Origin: Thalassospira alkalitolerans
GTDB taxonomy: Bacteria; Pseudomonadota; Alphaproteobacteria; Rhodospirillales; Thalassospiraceae
Assembly: GCF_002115745.1 (NCBI RefSeq)
Contig: NZ_JFKB01000008.1
Location: 62,001-126,000, forward strand
Direction: 5' to 3'
Length of the DNA: 64,000 nucleotides
This document shows, in pieces, positions 36,501 through 44,870 of the stretch. Positions within the stretch are counted from its first letter, which is position 1. Each line of letters starts with the position of its first letter. A program made the position numbers and the translations under genes. A model generated the notes under the pieces. It did no database searches. It had not been told where the DNA came from and saw only the letters and a program-made list of their open reading frames with translations.

Positions 36501-36714
36501 GCCCGTTCATCTGCTGTTCGATCACCTGGGTGACCGTATTTTCGACCGTTTGCGCCGATGCGCCCGGATAGGTCGCTTCGATCTTCACCGACGGCGGTGC
36601 AATCGATGGATATTGTTCGACCGGCAGCTGCAAAATCGACAGCCCCCCTGCCAACATGATCACCAGGGCCACAACCCAGGCGAAGACGGGGCGGTCAATG
36701 AAAAACTTTGCCAT
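33568..36714 (-). CDS. RND multidrug efflux permease, AcrB/MexB (HAE1) type
   Basis: Inner-membrane trimeric pump of 1048 residues, the usual HAE1 length. The start [24 protein letters not shown] is TM1; the proton-relay aspartate pair is visible in TM4 ([18 protein letters not shown]), followed by the Lys-bearing TM10 region ([16 protein letters not shown]). Two large periplasmic loops form the drug-binding pore and docking domains. It exports hydrophobic antibiotics, dyes, detergents or bile-type compounds with the periplasmic adaptor encoded just before it and an outer membrane channel that is not encoded here. Control is probably by the divergent TetR at 38082. Confidence 0.95.
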   Translation of the reverse strand: MAKFFIDRPVFAWVVALVIMLAGGLSILQLPVEQYPSIAPPSVKIEATYPGASAQTVENTVTQVIEQQMNGLDFLRYMSSNSSSNGSASITLTFEPEADPDIAQVQVQNKLQSATSLLPTEVQQQGITVSKSSGSFLMVMGFVSADGGMGSQDLSDFVVSTIQDPIARVNGVGSVQVFGAQHAMRIWLDPNKLISYNLTVSDVSSAIEAQNTEVTAGQIGGAPSVPGQQINATITAQSKLQTEDEFANVLLRVNTDGSQVRLGDVARIEIGGESYDVVARYNGQDATGIGVNLATGANALDTADAVKARLAELEPFFPQGIEVVYPYDTTPFVKISIEEVVQTLFEAIILVFLVMFVFLQNFRATLIPTIAVPVVLLGTFGILAAFGYSINTLTMFAMVLAIGLLVDDAIVVVENVERVMHEDGLPPREATRKSMDQITGALVGIALVLSAVFVPMAFFAGSTGAIYRQFSITIVSAMVLSVIVAIVLTPALCATMLKPSKGDPHAKGGFFGLFNRGFDKTNRFYQGSVSHVVNRKWRYLFVYGILVGCMAFLFMRLPGSFLPEEDQGIMFSMVQLPAGASQERTLGVLRKLEKHFMEDEKENVNGIFTVAGFSFAGSGQNAGIAFVSMKDWSERTRPDQAVGAVIGRAYGAFAHIREAMVFAFAPPAIVELGTANGFDMQLVDRGGNGHDALMGARNQLLGMAGQDARLVGVRPNGLNDMPQFDINIDQEKASALGVDIADINSTLATAWGSSYVNDFIEKGRVKKVYMQADAKYRMMPEDMDNWYVRNDLGEMVPISAFSTTKWTYGSPRLERFNGLASLNIQGSAAAGVASGDAMAAMEEIVAKLPGDVGLEWQGLSYEEREAGEQGPTLYALSMVVVFLCLAALYESWSIPISVMMVVPLGVLGAVIAALLRGLPDDVYFQVAILTTIGLSAKNAILIVEFARELYDQGMGLLEATIEAARQRLRPIIMTSMAFTLGVLPLAISTGAGAGARVAVGTGVMGGMIAATVLAIFFVPLFFVLIVGAFSKSRKKRGDVRATHEHPGE

Positions 36715-36764
36715 CTAAAAAAACGTCCTTACTCGACAGCTTACGTATCAGCTTAAATGTCAGC

Positions 36765-37928
36765 CTATTGGGCTGCTTTTGGCGTTTCGGCAGGCAGCCC
36801 GGAAACCGGGGCACCCGGCGCAATGCGCTGAAGGCCATCAATAATCAGTTCGTCGCCATCGGCGACACCATCGGTCACCAACCAATCGGAACCCTGCGAC
36901 TGTTCAATCTGGATATCCTTGGCAACAACCTTGCCGTCACCGATCACATAGACATAAGCCGTTCCATCGGGACGACGCATGACCGCTTTCTGTGGCACAA
37001 GAAACGCCCCTTCAAGCTTGCCCTGACGGACCTGACCGCGTACGAACATGCCCGGCAACAAAACCCCTTCCGGGTTCGGGAAAACCGCCCGCAAACGGAC
37101 CGTGCCGGTGGTTTCATTCACCGATACGTCCGAGAATTGCAACGTCCCGACATGCGGATATTCCACACCGGTGGCATCAATAATCAATGACACCTCGATA
37201 TTGCCGGTTTCAACACCCTGAATGCGACCGGACTGCACGGCCTGCTTGATTTTAAGCAAACGGCCACCGGCCTGGGTCACATCGACATAGATCGGATCAA
37301 GCTGGGTGATGGTTGCCAGCAAACTGGTCTGATTGGCCGTTACAAGCGATCCTTCGCTAAACGAAGATGCGCCAATCTGACCGGAAATCGGGGCGGTGAC
37401 GGTGGTATATTCCACATTGATCCGCGCCTGATCTATCTCGGCCTTGGCGGCGGCAACAGCCGCATTTGCCTGTGCCTTGGCCGCAACCGCATCGTCATAG
37501 GTTTGCTCGGAAACAGCCTGAGTTTTGATCAGTTTTTCGTAACGCGCAAGCGTCTTGGTCGCCTGATCAAGCGTCGCACGTTGCTTGGCAAGCTCTGCCT
37601 GGGCGGCATCAAGCTTGGCCATATAGACAGCCTGATCGATCATATAAAGCTGATCGCCCGCCTCAACAAACCCACCTTCGGTAAAGTTGCGTTCCTTGAT
37701 AATACCATCGACCTGCGGCCGAACATCGGCCTTGCGGAAGGCAACGGTACGTCCGGGCATTTCTTCGACCAGACCCACGGTCTGCGCTTTAAGCACGACA
37801 GTCCCAACAGGCGTTGCCTGGGGCTGTTGCTGGGCACTGGCCTGTGGCTGTGCTTCTTTTTGCTCGTCGCAGGCCGCAACCATCAATGCTAGTGCAGCCA
37901 TACCGGCAAATTTCAAACAAGATCGCAT
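36765..37928 (-). CDS. RND periplasmic adaptor (MFP), AcrA/MexA type
   Basis: Membrane fusion protein of 387 residues. It starts as a lipoprotein: MRSCLKFAGMAALALMVAAC, with the lipid-bearing Cys at residue 20. Then come the split lipoyl and hairpin parts (PGRTVAFRKADVRPQVDGIIKERNFTEGGFVEAGDQLYMID, a long coiled-coil alpha-hairpin at about 90-165) and the beta-barrel (VEYTTVTAPISGQIG). It joins the RND permease to the outer membrane channel. Start at 37928, since it gives the lipobox; the longer frame to 38003 would hide the signal. Its gene lies 50 bases before the permease gene. Confidence 0.93.
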   Translation of the reverse strand: MRSCLKFAGMAALALMVAACDEQKEAQPQASAQQQPQATPVGTVVLKAQTVGLVEEMPGRTVAFRKADVRPQVDGIIKERNFTEGGFVEAGDQLYMIDQAVYMAKLDAAQAELAKQRATLDQATKTLARYEKLIKTQAVSEQTYDDAVAAKAQANAAVAAAKAEIDQARINVEYTTVTAPISGQIGASSFSEGSLVTANQTSLLATITQLDPIYVDVTQAGGRLLKIKQAVQSGRIQGVETGNIEVSLIIDATGVEYPHVGTLQFSDVSVNETTGTVRLRAVFPNPEGVLLPGMFVRGQVRQGKLEGAFLVPQKAVMRRPDGTAYVYVIGDGKVVAKDIQIEQSQGSDWLVTDGVADGDELIIDGLQRIAPGAPVSGLPAETPKAAQ

Positions 37929-38015
37929 CGACAAAATTATTTTCCTTCTCACAGTCCTGTAAGCAAAGCGGCCGGGTCGAAATTTAGCAGGCAGCTTTAG
38001 CATTGAATTATTAAA

Positions 38016-38032
38016 TACTGTACGGTACAGTA
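38016..38032. promoter_or_regulatory. Palindromic operator between TetR and RND genes
   Basis: TACTGTACGGTACAGTA is perfectly palindromic except for its central base. It lies 50 bases before the tetR start and 88 bases before the adaptor start, in the divergent promoter region, the usual place for an AcrR/TetR operator controlling both genes. Confidence 0.8.
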
Positions 38033-38081
38033 CACATTGTGCGCTGCACGATCAAGAGCCAAAAACAAAGATCGACAAACA

Positions 38082-38768
38082 ATGACCGAAACGTCAGAAA
38101 CCCAAGAAAAACAACCAAATCGCGGCTCCGCACGGCGGCGCGCAATGATGGATGCTGCATGGCAGCTTTTGTTAGAAAAAGGGTTCTCTGGCGTCACGCT
38201 AAATGACGTGATCGCCCGGTCCGGTGGCTCACGCACGACACTTTACGAGGCATTCGGCGGAAAAGATGGCTTGCTGGCCGCCGTCATGACCGAGCAATGC
38301 AGCGAGTTTTCCGAAGAATTGCACATTTCGCTGGAATCCGATCTCCCTCCTCGTGACACCCTCATGAGGTTCGCTAAAAAGCTGGCAACAGAGATACTAA
38401 CCGAGGAAGCGATTCGCTTCACGCAAATTCTGTTCACAGAGGGGCAGCACTTTCGCCCGATGATTGATAATTTCATCGCCCACGGACCGCAAAGCACGCG
38501 AACACGCCTTGCCCGATACCTCAGGCGTCAGACCGAGGCAGGCTTCCTGGCCGTCGAAGATCCGGATTGTTCGGCAGAAATGTTTATCTCGATGGTGGTT
38601 GGCGGCTGGCAGGAACAGATGGAAAAAGTCCATAACCCCCGCAGTCACAGCACCAAACAGATCGACCAGCGTGTGCGAACTGCGGTCGATATTTTCCTTT
38701 CTGGCATGGCATCCATCAACTATCGCGAAACGCTGGGTCAAACTCGCGACGGGTTCCTGCCCACCTGA
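38082..38768 (+). CDS. TetR/AcrR-family repressor of the RND pump
   Basis: Regulator of 228 residues. The DNA-binding domain (about 15-65) reads RRRAMMDAAWQLLLEKGFSGVTLNDVIARSGGSRTTLYEAFGGKDGLLAAV; its recognition helix follows the TetR rule. The C-terminal part, TEAGFLAVEDPDCSAEMFISMVVGGWQ, is of the AcrR-like TetR_C_7 type. It is divergent from the pump genes with a 17-base palindrome between them, so it should repress the pump and itself until a toxic ligand binds. I use the ATG at 38082; a TTG 45 bases upstream would start almost inside the operator. Confidence 0.9.
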   Translation: MTETSETQEKQPNRGSARRRAMMDAAWQLLLEKGFSGVTLNDVIARSGGSRTTLYEAFGGKDGLLAAVMTEQCSEFSEELHISLESDLPPRDTLMRFAKKLATEILTEEAIRFTQILFTEGQHFRPMIDNFIAHGPQSTRTRLARYLRRQTEAGFLAVEDPDCSAEMFISMVVGGWQEQMEKVHNPRSHSTKQIDQRVRTAVDIFLSGMASINYRETLGQTRDGFLPT

Positions 38769-38846
38769 TCGGGCAACATCCACACCATTTTCCCGTCTTT
38801 CCGTTTCGAAGATTTCCAGCCTGACAGATAATGCCTGCCCTATCTT

Positions 38847-38860
38847 CACCAAATTTGGTG
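38847..38860. promoter_or_regulatory. 14-base perfect palindrome upstream of the exported protein
   Basis: CACCAAATTTGGTG, 44 bases before the start at 38904. Exact symmetry and position in a short spacer make a regulator site likely; I do not recognise the regulator. Confidence 0.6.
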
Positions 38861-38903
38861 TACAGGATAAGGGACCTGAACCATTATTTGTGAGACTGCC
38901 ACC

Positions 38904-40064
38904 ATGGCCGCACGCCGCTTTTTTATTGGCATTTCTGTTTCAATGATTTCCATTGGCGCCTTCGGTGCCAATGCCTTTGCGCTTGAAACGCAAAAGGCCC
39001 GCGAAATCATGGATACCATCCTGATGCAGCACGGCGTCACCGCGACAGAGGCAACAGCGGCCAATAATAATGGTGCCGTGACATTTGCCTATAACGATGT
39101 CCACCTTGATCTTAGCGGCTATTCCACCGCGCGCGAGCTGGTTCTTGATGATGTCCAAGTCACCCTGCGCGATACCGATATGCGCGATCAGGTCGATATC
39201 GACATTGCCCTGCCCGAGCGCGGCAAAATGCTTGCCGATGCCACCAGCGACCAGCGCGACCTGACCCTGCGCAAGGCGGGTGGCAGCCTGCGCTGGAACC
39301 ATGTCACCGGCACGCCGGTTAATTTTACCGGCATGGCAGATTTCCTGATCGGGGATGAACCGATCACGCGCAAACACTGGCTGATGAACGGCCTTGTCAT
39401 TCGCTGGATGCCTGACGAAGCCCGGATTTCATGGCAGGCCGCCGAATGGACCGGCGCTAACCGAGAAAAGATGGGCTCGGTCAAATCAACAAGCTTTGTC
39501 CTTTACCCAGGCAAAAACGGCGAAACCCATCTGGATTACGCCCATGACGGCCTTTGGCTGCCCAACCTGTTGCAACCCCGGACCGTGCGCATCAAAAGCA
39601 GCAGCACCGGCCTGCCATGGTCCGAAACCAAACCGATCCTGGAAAAGGGCTTTAACGACATGATGACCGGGCTTGCCCCACGTACGGCACGTCGCCAGAT
39701 TGCCAACGAACTGTGGCGCAAGGCCGCGGGTGCCGGCGCACCGGTCAAAATTGACGAAATCTATGTCGAAGGACGCGGGCTCGAAGCCCTTGGCAAGGGC
39801 GAATTCATCGCCCAGCAAACCGCGCGCTATGGCTTTGCCGGGCAGCTTGATTTTGACCTTCTGGGCCGTGAACGATTGCAGGATTTGATCGGCACACCGC
39901 AAAGCCCGACCCTGCTTGGCGCACTTGTTCCCTTTGCCGTCGATGGCCTTGCCGCGGGCAAACCCGGAACTCAGGGCACCACCAAATATGATATGGAATT
40001 ACTGCCCGATGGCCGCATCGTCGTGAATGGCATGACCGTTTATACCGCCATGAACGACCGTTGA
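38904..40064 (+). CDS. Exported protein of unknown function
   Basis: Protein of 386 residues with a signal peptide (about 1-27, ends AFA-L). I do not recognise a family with certainty; parts such as LTLRKAGGSLRWNHVTGTPVNF, then WLMNGLVIRWMPDEARISWQAAEW, and a C-terminal NGMTVY suggest a beta-rich periplasmic protein similar in flavour to alphaproteobacterial DUF2125-type proteins (large periplasmic proteins with beta repeats), but this is loose. It has no cysteine. It lies between a TetR gene and a VOC gene on the same strand; the VOC start is 18 bases after its stop, so they may be co-transcribed. A perfect palindrome precedes it. Confidence 0.7.
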   Translation: MAARRFFIGISVSMISIGAFGANAFALETQKAREIMDTILMQHGVTATEATAANNNGAVTFAYNDVHLDLSGYSTARELVLDDVQVTLRDTDMRDQVDIDIALPERGKMLADATSDQRDLTLRKAGGSLRWNHVTGTPVNFTGMADFLIGDEPITRKHWLMNGLVIRWMPDEARISWQAAEWTGANREKMGSVKSTSFVLYPGKNGETHLDYAHDGLWLPNLLQPRTVRIKSSSTGLPWSETKPILEKGFNDMMTGLAPRTARRQIANELWRKAAGAGAPVKIDEIYVEGRGLEALGKGEFIAQQTARYGFAGQLDFDLLGRERLQDLIGTPQSPTLLGALVPFAVDGLAAGKPGTQGTTKYDMELLPDGRIVVNGMTVYTAMNDR

Positions 40065-40081
40065 TAACACCGGAAACGATC

Positions 40082-40453
40082 ATGCCGACAAGCTGCAACC
40101 GCATCCTTATCTATACCGCCAAGATGGACGAAATGATCCATTTCTATGGGGAATTTTTCGTCTATCAACCTGTGCGGCGCGATGGTGATCGCATTGTCGA
40201 ACTGCACCCGGCAATGGGCGGGCTCACGATCCTTCTTCATCCTGCCGCCAAAGGACAAAAACAAGGTCAATCCGCCGTAAAGCTGGTGTTTGACGTCAAA
40301 AACGTCGAAGCCTTCCAACAGCAGTTTATAAAACGCGGCATAAAAATCGGCCCGATCCATCAAGCCGACGGCTATCAATTTGCCAATCTGAAAGACCCAT
40401 CAGGCAACTCGGTCTCGATTTCCAACCGGGCTTTTGTCCTGCCCAACGAATGA
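40082..40453 (+). CDS. VOC-superfamily protein (glyoxalase-like)
   Basis: Small protein of 123 residues with one VOC beta-alpha-beta unit pair: NRILIYTAKMDEMIHFYGEFFVYQPVRRD at the start and FANLKDPSGNSVSISNR at the end. This looks like a glyoxalase/dioxygenase-type binding fold of the half-size form that works as a dimer. Glu in VELHP and the C-terminal Ser/Asn region do not show an obvious full metal triad, so it may bind rather than catalyse. Start at the ATG at 40082, with GGAA upstream. Confidence 0.75.
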   Translation: MPTSCNRILIYTAKMDEMIHFYGEFFVYQPVRRDGDRIVELHPAMGGLTILLHPAAKGQKQGQSAVKLVFDVKNVEAFQQQFIKRGIKIGPIHQADGYQFANLKDPSGNSVSISNRAFVLPNE

Positions 40454-40634
40454 TTGCCCCGGTAACGGCTTTACCGTTGTGAACGCTGCTATTCTGGCAA
40501 GATGCCAAGTTGGATGCTCTTTAGACGATATCCCTAATACATATTATTGACGTTGTTCGTGGAACTTCGCATGATCCTGCCCTGCATGGTTGGCAAGCTT
40601 TGCGCCGACCCAATAAATCAGGGAGTTTCGATCA

Positions 40635-41621
40635 ATGAAGTTTTTTAAACCCAGCACTTTGTCTGGCCTGTTCATCGCGGGCGCGATGGTTGCCGCAATC
40701 GGCACCGCATCCGCAGACCCGATCAAGGTCGGCATTGCTAATTTCGGTGAACATCCACAGCTTAACGCCGCGATTGCGGGCTTTAAAGAAGCCATGGCTG
40801 CCAATGGTTTCACCGATGGCACCGATGTTGTCTATTCCGAAAGCCACACCAATTTTGATGCGTCGCTGGTCCCGCAGATGATTGCCAAATTGCAGGCTGA
40901 AAATCCCAAACTGATTTATACTGTCACCACCCCGGTTTCCCAGATTGCCAAAAAGGCTCTGGCGGGTTCAGGCATTCCGATTGTGTTTTCCGCCGTCACC
41001 GATCCGGTCGCAGCCAAGCTGGTTCCGTCCTGGGATAAGGGCGATGATGGCATGACCGGCGCATCGGATTTGCAAGACATCGCGGCGGTTTTGGAATTCA
41101 CCCATAAATTCCTGCCCGATACCAAACGCCTGGCCGTTCCCTATAACCCCGGCGAGGCCAATGACGTGGCCCTGCTTGAAAAGGTTCAGGAACTTGCCCC
41201 GGCTGCCGGTTTCACCGTCGTTCCGGTTGGCATTGATAACGTCAATGATATCTTGCAGCGCGTCACCTCGGTCGCGGGCAAGGCCGATGTGATCTATACC
41301 CCGGCATCAAACCTGATCCAGCCCGCCATTGCCGCCGTTTCGGCCGCAGCCCGCCAGATCGGCATTCCCATCGTCAATTCCGATAGCTCGGCCGTTGCCA
41401 ATGGCACCGTTCCGGCCAGTTTCTCGGTCGATTATGGTCAGGTTGGCCGCAATGCTGGCAAAATTGCCGCTGAAATCCTTAAGGGCAAAGACCCGGCAAG
41501 CATTGCACCATCGGCACCGTCTTACGCAGACCATGCCCCCTTGATTTCGAAAAAGGCCTCTGCGGCCTTTGGTATCGAAATCCCCGCCGAATTCAACGAT
41601 TGTGGTTGCATCGTCGAATAA
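40635..41621 (+). CDS. ABC substrate-binding protein, ABC_sub_bind (TrpX-like)
   Basis: Periplasmic receptor of 328 residues. Signal peptide about 1-27 (AIGTASA-D). The fold is that of COG2984: VGIANFGEHPQLNAAIAGFKEAMAANGF, then NPKLIYTVTTPVSQIAKKAL, IPIVFSAVTDPVAAKLV, and PIVNSDSSAVANGTVPASFSVDYGQVGRNAGKIAAEIL. Known members bind tryptophan or other small molecules. It ends with two Cys (DCGCIVE), which is unusual and could form a disulfide. First gene of a three-gene importer with the ATPase at 41717 and permease at 42500. Confidence 0.88.
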   Translation: MKFFKPSTLSGLFIAGAMVAAIGTASADPIKVGIANFGEHPQLNAAIAGFKEAMAANGFTDGTDVVYSESHTNFDASLVPQMIAKLQAENPKLIYTVTTPVSQIAKKALAGSGIPIVFSAVTDPVAAKLVPSWDKGDDGMTGASDLQDIAAVLEFTHKFLPDTKRLAVPYNPGEANDVALLEKVQELAPAAGFTVVPVGIDNVNDILQRVTSVAGKADVIYTPASNLIQPAIAAVSAAARQIGIPIVNSDSSAVANGTVPASFSVDYGQVGRNAGKIAAEILKGKDPASIAPSAPSYADHAPLISKKASAAFGIEIPAEFNDCGCIVE

Positions 41622-41640
41622 ATTCCGACCTCACTTTATG

Positions 41641-41694
41641 TTGGCGCCCTTATTTCCGGGTTCTGATTTTTCAGAAATCCGGGGGGGGCGCCAA
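41641..41694 (+). promoter_or_regulatory. Long hairpin between receptor and ATPase genes
   Basis: Outer arms TTGGCGCCC (41641-41649) and GGGCGCCAA (41686-41694) enclose inner pairing CCGG and TTCTGA/TCAGAA, making a stem-loop of 54 bases. It is followed by a T-rich ATATTTCTTT and then the ATPase ribosome binding site. It probably ends or slows part of the transcription and protects the receptor mRNA, so the receptor is made in excess. Confidence 0.75.
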
Positions 41695-41716
41695 TATTTC
41701 TTTACGGAGGATGCGG

Positions 41717-42496
41717 ATGCTTGAAATTCGATCTGCACGAAAAACGTTTTACAAAGGTCAGGCGGACGAAAAAGTCGCGCTTGATGCCCTTGACCTGACC
41801 CTGCAAACCGGCGAATTCGGCGTTGTTATCGGATCGAACGGGGCGGGTAAAAGCACGATGTTAAATGCCATCTCCGGTGCCATGCCGCTTGATAGCGGGC
41901 ATATCCTGATCAATGGCGATGATGTAACCAATACGCCCGTGCATAAACGTGCCATGCGCATTGCGCGTGTATTTCAGGACCCGATGCTGGGCACCGCCGC
42001 CAGCATGACCGTCGCCGAAAACATGCTTTTGGCTGAACTGCGCAGCAAAAGCCGCACCTTCGCGCGCGGCCTCAATGCCAAACGGCTATCGGATTACAAA
42101 GAACGCCTGTCGATGCTGGGGCTGGGGCTTGAAGACCGGCTTGATACGCGGGTTGAACTGCTTTCCGGCGGACAGCGCCAATCTTTGTCGCTGATCATGG
42201 CGGTTGGTGGATCGCCCGATTTGCTGTTGCTCGATGAACATACCGCGGCCCTTGATCCGCGCACCGCCGATCTTGTCCTGAATGCCACGATCCGCGCCGT
42301 TGACGCCCTGAAACTAACCACGCTCATGGTAACCCATAACATGCAGCACGCGGTCGATTACGGCAATCGGGTGATCATGCTCGATGCTGGCAAGGTCAAG
42401 CTTCAGATTGGCGACGATGAAAAGACCAATATCACGGTCGCAACCCTTGTTGATCATTTCTCGGTCAAGTCTGACGCCATGTTGCTGGGAGCCTGA
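41717..42496 (+). CDS. ABC transporter ATPase, COG1101 type
   Basis: ATPase of 259 residues. Walker A GSNGAGKST, Q-loop RIARVFQDPMLGTAASMTVAENMLLAEL, signature LSGGQRQSLSLIMAV, Walker B LLLLDEHTAALDPR and H-loop MVTHNMQHAVDYG are present; the HTAAL after the Walker B is the family hallmark. Start at ATG 41717, seven bases after GGAGG; the ATG at 41711 is too close to it. Part of the importer with the receptor and permease next to it. Confidence 0.9.
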   Translation: MLEIRSARKTFYKGQADEKVALDALDLTLQTGEFGVVIGSNGAGKSTMLNAISGAMPLDSGHILINGDDVTNTPVHKRAMRIARVFQDPMLGTAASMTVAENMLLAELRSKSRTFARGLNAKRLSDYKERLSMLGLGLEDRLDTRVELLSGGQRQSLSLIMAVGGSPDLLLLDEHTAALDPRTADLVLNATIRAVDALKLTTLMVTHNMQHAVDYGNRVIMLDAGKVKLQIGDDEKTNITVATLVDHFSVKSDAMLLGA

Positions 42497-42499
42497 TCG

Positions 42500-43426
42500 A
42501 TGATGGAATTTATCTCTTCGACCTTCACAAGCTATGTCGCGTTATTCCCGGTCACACTGGCCCAAAGCCTGATTTTGGCCTTTGTCGTCATGGGCATCAT
42601 GATCCCGTTCCGCACATTACATTTCCCTGATTTGACCAGCGAGGGCGCCTATCCGCTGGGCGGTTGCGTTTGCGGTATGCTGATCGCCGCCGGGGTTAAT
42701 CCGGCATTGGCAATTATTGCGGCTTTGCTCTGCGGCTTTGCTGCCGGTTGCTGTACCGCTTTCATTCATCTGCGGTTCCGCATTCATACGCTTTTGGCCG
42801 GTATCTTGATGATGACGATGCTTTACAGCATCAATCTGCGCATCATGGGCAAATCCAACCTGTCGATCTTTGGCACCGGTTCGGTCTTTGACTGGGCCCC
42901 CTTTGTCACACCGGGCTTCCCGGCCAGCAAGATCATCATTGCCGGGATTATCGGAGCCGGTGTGTTTCTGGCCCTTAACTGGTTTTTCAAAACCGAACGC
43001 GGCACCGCCATGCGGGCCGTTGGTGCCAACCCGGCCATGGCCGAGGCACAGGGCATTTCCGTTTGGGTTTCAACCATCGGCGGCGTTGGCCTTGCCAGTG
43101 CCTTTTCGGCGACCAGCGGCGCGTTGATGGTCCAGTCACAGGGCTTTGCCGATGTGAATATGGGCCTTGGCATCCTGATCAACGGCTTGGCGGCGCTCAT
43201 GATCGGCGAAGCCATTGTCGGCAAACACAGCGTATTCCGCCAACTCCTCGCGCCCTTTGTCGGCGCGATTATCTATTACCAACTGGTATCGCTTTGTCTG
43301 GCGGCGGGCATGCCACCGCCCGATCTGAAACTGGCGACCGGCCTGTTTGTTTTGGCGATGCTGGCCCTGCCCAGCCTCAAACGCGGGCGTGGTGGTGCCC
43401 CTGCCCGCGAAAAGTTCCGCGAATAG
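42500..43426 (+). CDS. ABC permease, COG4120 type
   Basis: Membrane protein of 308 residues, about eight helices, of the branched-chain permease-like family that pairs with ABC_sub_bind receptors. FPVTLAQSLILAFVVMGIMIPFRTLHFPDLTSEGAYPLGGCV is the family start; RAVGANPAMAEAQGISVWVSTIGGVGLASAFSATSGALMVQSQGFADVNMG is the ATPase-coupling loop. It starts three bases after the ATPase stop. The substrate of the system is not visible. Confidence 0.9.
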   Translation: MMEFISSTFTSYVALFPVTLAQSLILAFVVMGIMIPFRTLHFPDLTSEGAYPLGGCVCGMLIAAGVNPALAIIAALLCGFAAGCCTAFIHLRFRIHTLLAGILMMTMLYSINLRIMGKSNLSIFGTGSVFDWAPFVTPGFPASKIIIAGIIGAGVFLALNWFFKTERGTAMRAVGANPAMAEAQGISVWVSTIGGVGLASAFSATSGALMVQSQGFADVNMGLGILINGLAALMIGEAIVGKHSVFRQLLAPFVGAIIYYQLVSLCLAAGMPPPDLKLATGLFVLAMLALPSLKRGRGGAPAREKFRE

Positions 43427-43548
43427 CCCCCAAAACTTGGATCAAAGGGGGCGGGAGATTCTCGCCCCTTGCACCAAAACCCTATATTTTTCTTTCCAAA
43501 CCCGTCTTTCTCAAAAGGTTGTAATCTCTGCAAGCAAAGAGTGTCACC

Positions 43549-44868
43549 ATGCCTTCTGTGACGTCCGTCCTTTCTGATCGCAACTATCGCAGGTTATTCC
43601 TTGCACAGATTTCGTCCCTGCTCGGCACCGGGCTTGCGACGATCGGATTGTCACTTCTCGCTTTCGATCTGGCTGGTCCAGATGCGGGGATGGTGCTTGG
43701 AACTGCCTTTGCCATCAAAATGATCGCCTATGTCGGGGTTTCCCCGTTTGCGGCGGCATTTCTCAGCGCGCATGCGCGAAAACCTGCTTTGATTGGACTT
43801 GATCTTTTTCGGGTGATCATTGCCGCGATGCTGCCCTTGGTAACCGAAATCTGGCAGATATATGTTCTGATATTCGTACTGCAAAGCGCATCCGCCGCCT
43901 TTACCCCTACATTTCAAGCGACCATTCCCGACATCCTGAAAGACGAGGAACGCTATACCAAGGCGCTATCACTCTCTCGCTTGGCGTATGATCTTGAAAA
44001 CCTGATAAGCCCCTTGATCGCAACGCTTCTGCTTTCGGCAATGTCATTTAATGTGCTTTTTGCCGGAACATCCGTCGGCTTTGCCCTTTCGGCGGCCCTA
44101 ATCATGGGCGTTACCCTTCCCGCTCCGGCATTGGCGATGGTCGATAATTTCGGCAAACGCCTGTTCCGCGGCACCCGCATTTTCTTTCAAACCCCGCGTC
44201 TGCGTGGCCTAATGGCGCTTAATCTTGCGGTTGCGGCACTTGGCGCTCCGGTGTTGGTAAATACGATCATCATCGTTCGCGAAACACTATCCCTTGGCGA
44301 AAGTGCCGTCGCCGTAACGCTCGGTGCATTTGGCGGCGGGTCTATGTTGGCGGCGTTTATTCTCCCTTCGCTTTTAAGGCATGTCACAGAACGCACCATC
44401 ATGTTTGCAGGCGCTGTGATCGGCGCAACCGCGTTTATTGGGTTGATCTTCTTTTTGCAATTTAGCGACCTGAATTGGCCCATGCTGCTCATGATCTGGT
44501 TCATCACCGGCTTTGGCTATTCTGCAACCCAAACGCCATCGGGCCGCTTGCTGCGAAAATCCGCCCATGAACAAAGTCGCCCGTCAATTTTTGCAGCACA
44601 ATTCTCGTTGTCTCATGCCTGTTGGTTGTTTACCTATCCGCTGGCAGGTTGGTTTATCTCACAATCAGGATTCCAGGCTGGACTTGCGCTTTTTGCAGGC
44701 ATCGCACTGATCGCAATCGTGGCGGGATATGTTCTTTGGCCATCGGGCGCGGATGACGAAATCGAACACCGGCACGATAATCTGCCCGCCGATCACCCCC
44801 ATTTAAACGGCTCTCCAAGCCACCGCCACGTTTATATGATTGATGAAATTCACGCCAAATGGCCCTAG
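43549..44868 (+). CDS. MFS transporter
   Basis: Twelve-helix major facilitator of 439 residues, of the MFS_3/enterobactin-exporter-like group: SVLSDRNYRRLFLAQISSLLGTGLATIGLSLLAFDL at TM1 and LSRLAYDLENLISPLIATLLL at TM5. Such proteins are often drug or metabolite exporters. The C-terminus (about 405-439) is His- and Asp-rich (EHRHDNLPADHPHLNGSPSHRHVYM), a possible metal-binding tail that is atypical. Its stop is two bases from the convergent hydrolase stop, with no terminator between. Confidence 0.85.
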   Translation: MPSVTSVLSDRNYRRLFLAQISSLLGTGLATIGLSLLAFDLAGPDAGMVLGTAFAIKMIAYVGVSPFAAAFLSAHARKPALIGLDLFRVIIAAMLPLVTEIWQIYVLIFVLQSASAAFTPTFQATIPDILKDEERYTKALSLSRLAYDLENLISPLIATLLLSAMSFNVLFAGTSVGFALSAALIMGVTLPAPALAMVDNFGKRLFRGTRIFFQTPRLRGLMALNLAVAALGAPVLVNTIIIVRETLSLGESAVAVTLGAFGGGSMLAAFILPSLLRHVTERTIMFAGAVIGATAFIGLIFFLQFSDLNWPMLLMIWFITGFGYSATQTPSGRLLRKSAHEQSRPSIFAAQFSLSHACWLFTYPLAGWFISQSGFQAGLALFAGIALIAIVAGYVLWPSGADDEIEHRHDNLPADHPHLNGSPSHRHVYMIDEIHAKWP

Positions 44869-44870
44869 AA

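Noticed and set aside
43445-43470. Terminator after the ABC permease (AAGGGGGCGG...CGCCCCTT)
   Set aside because: Stem needs bulges and there is no T-run, so I did not list it as a feature.
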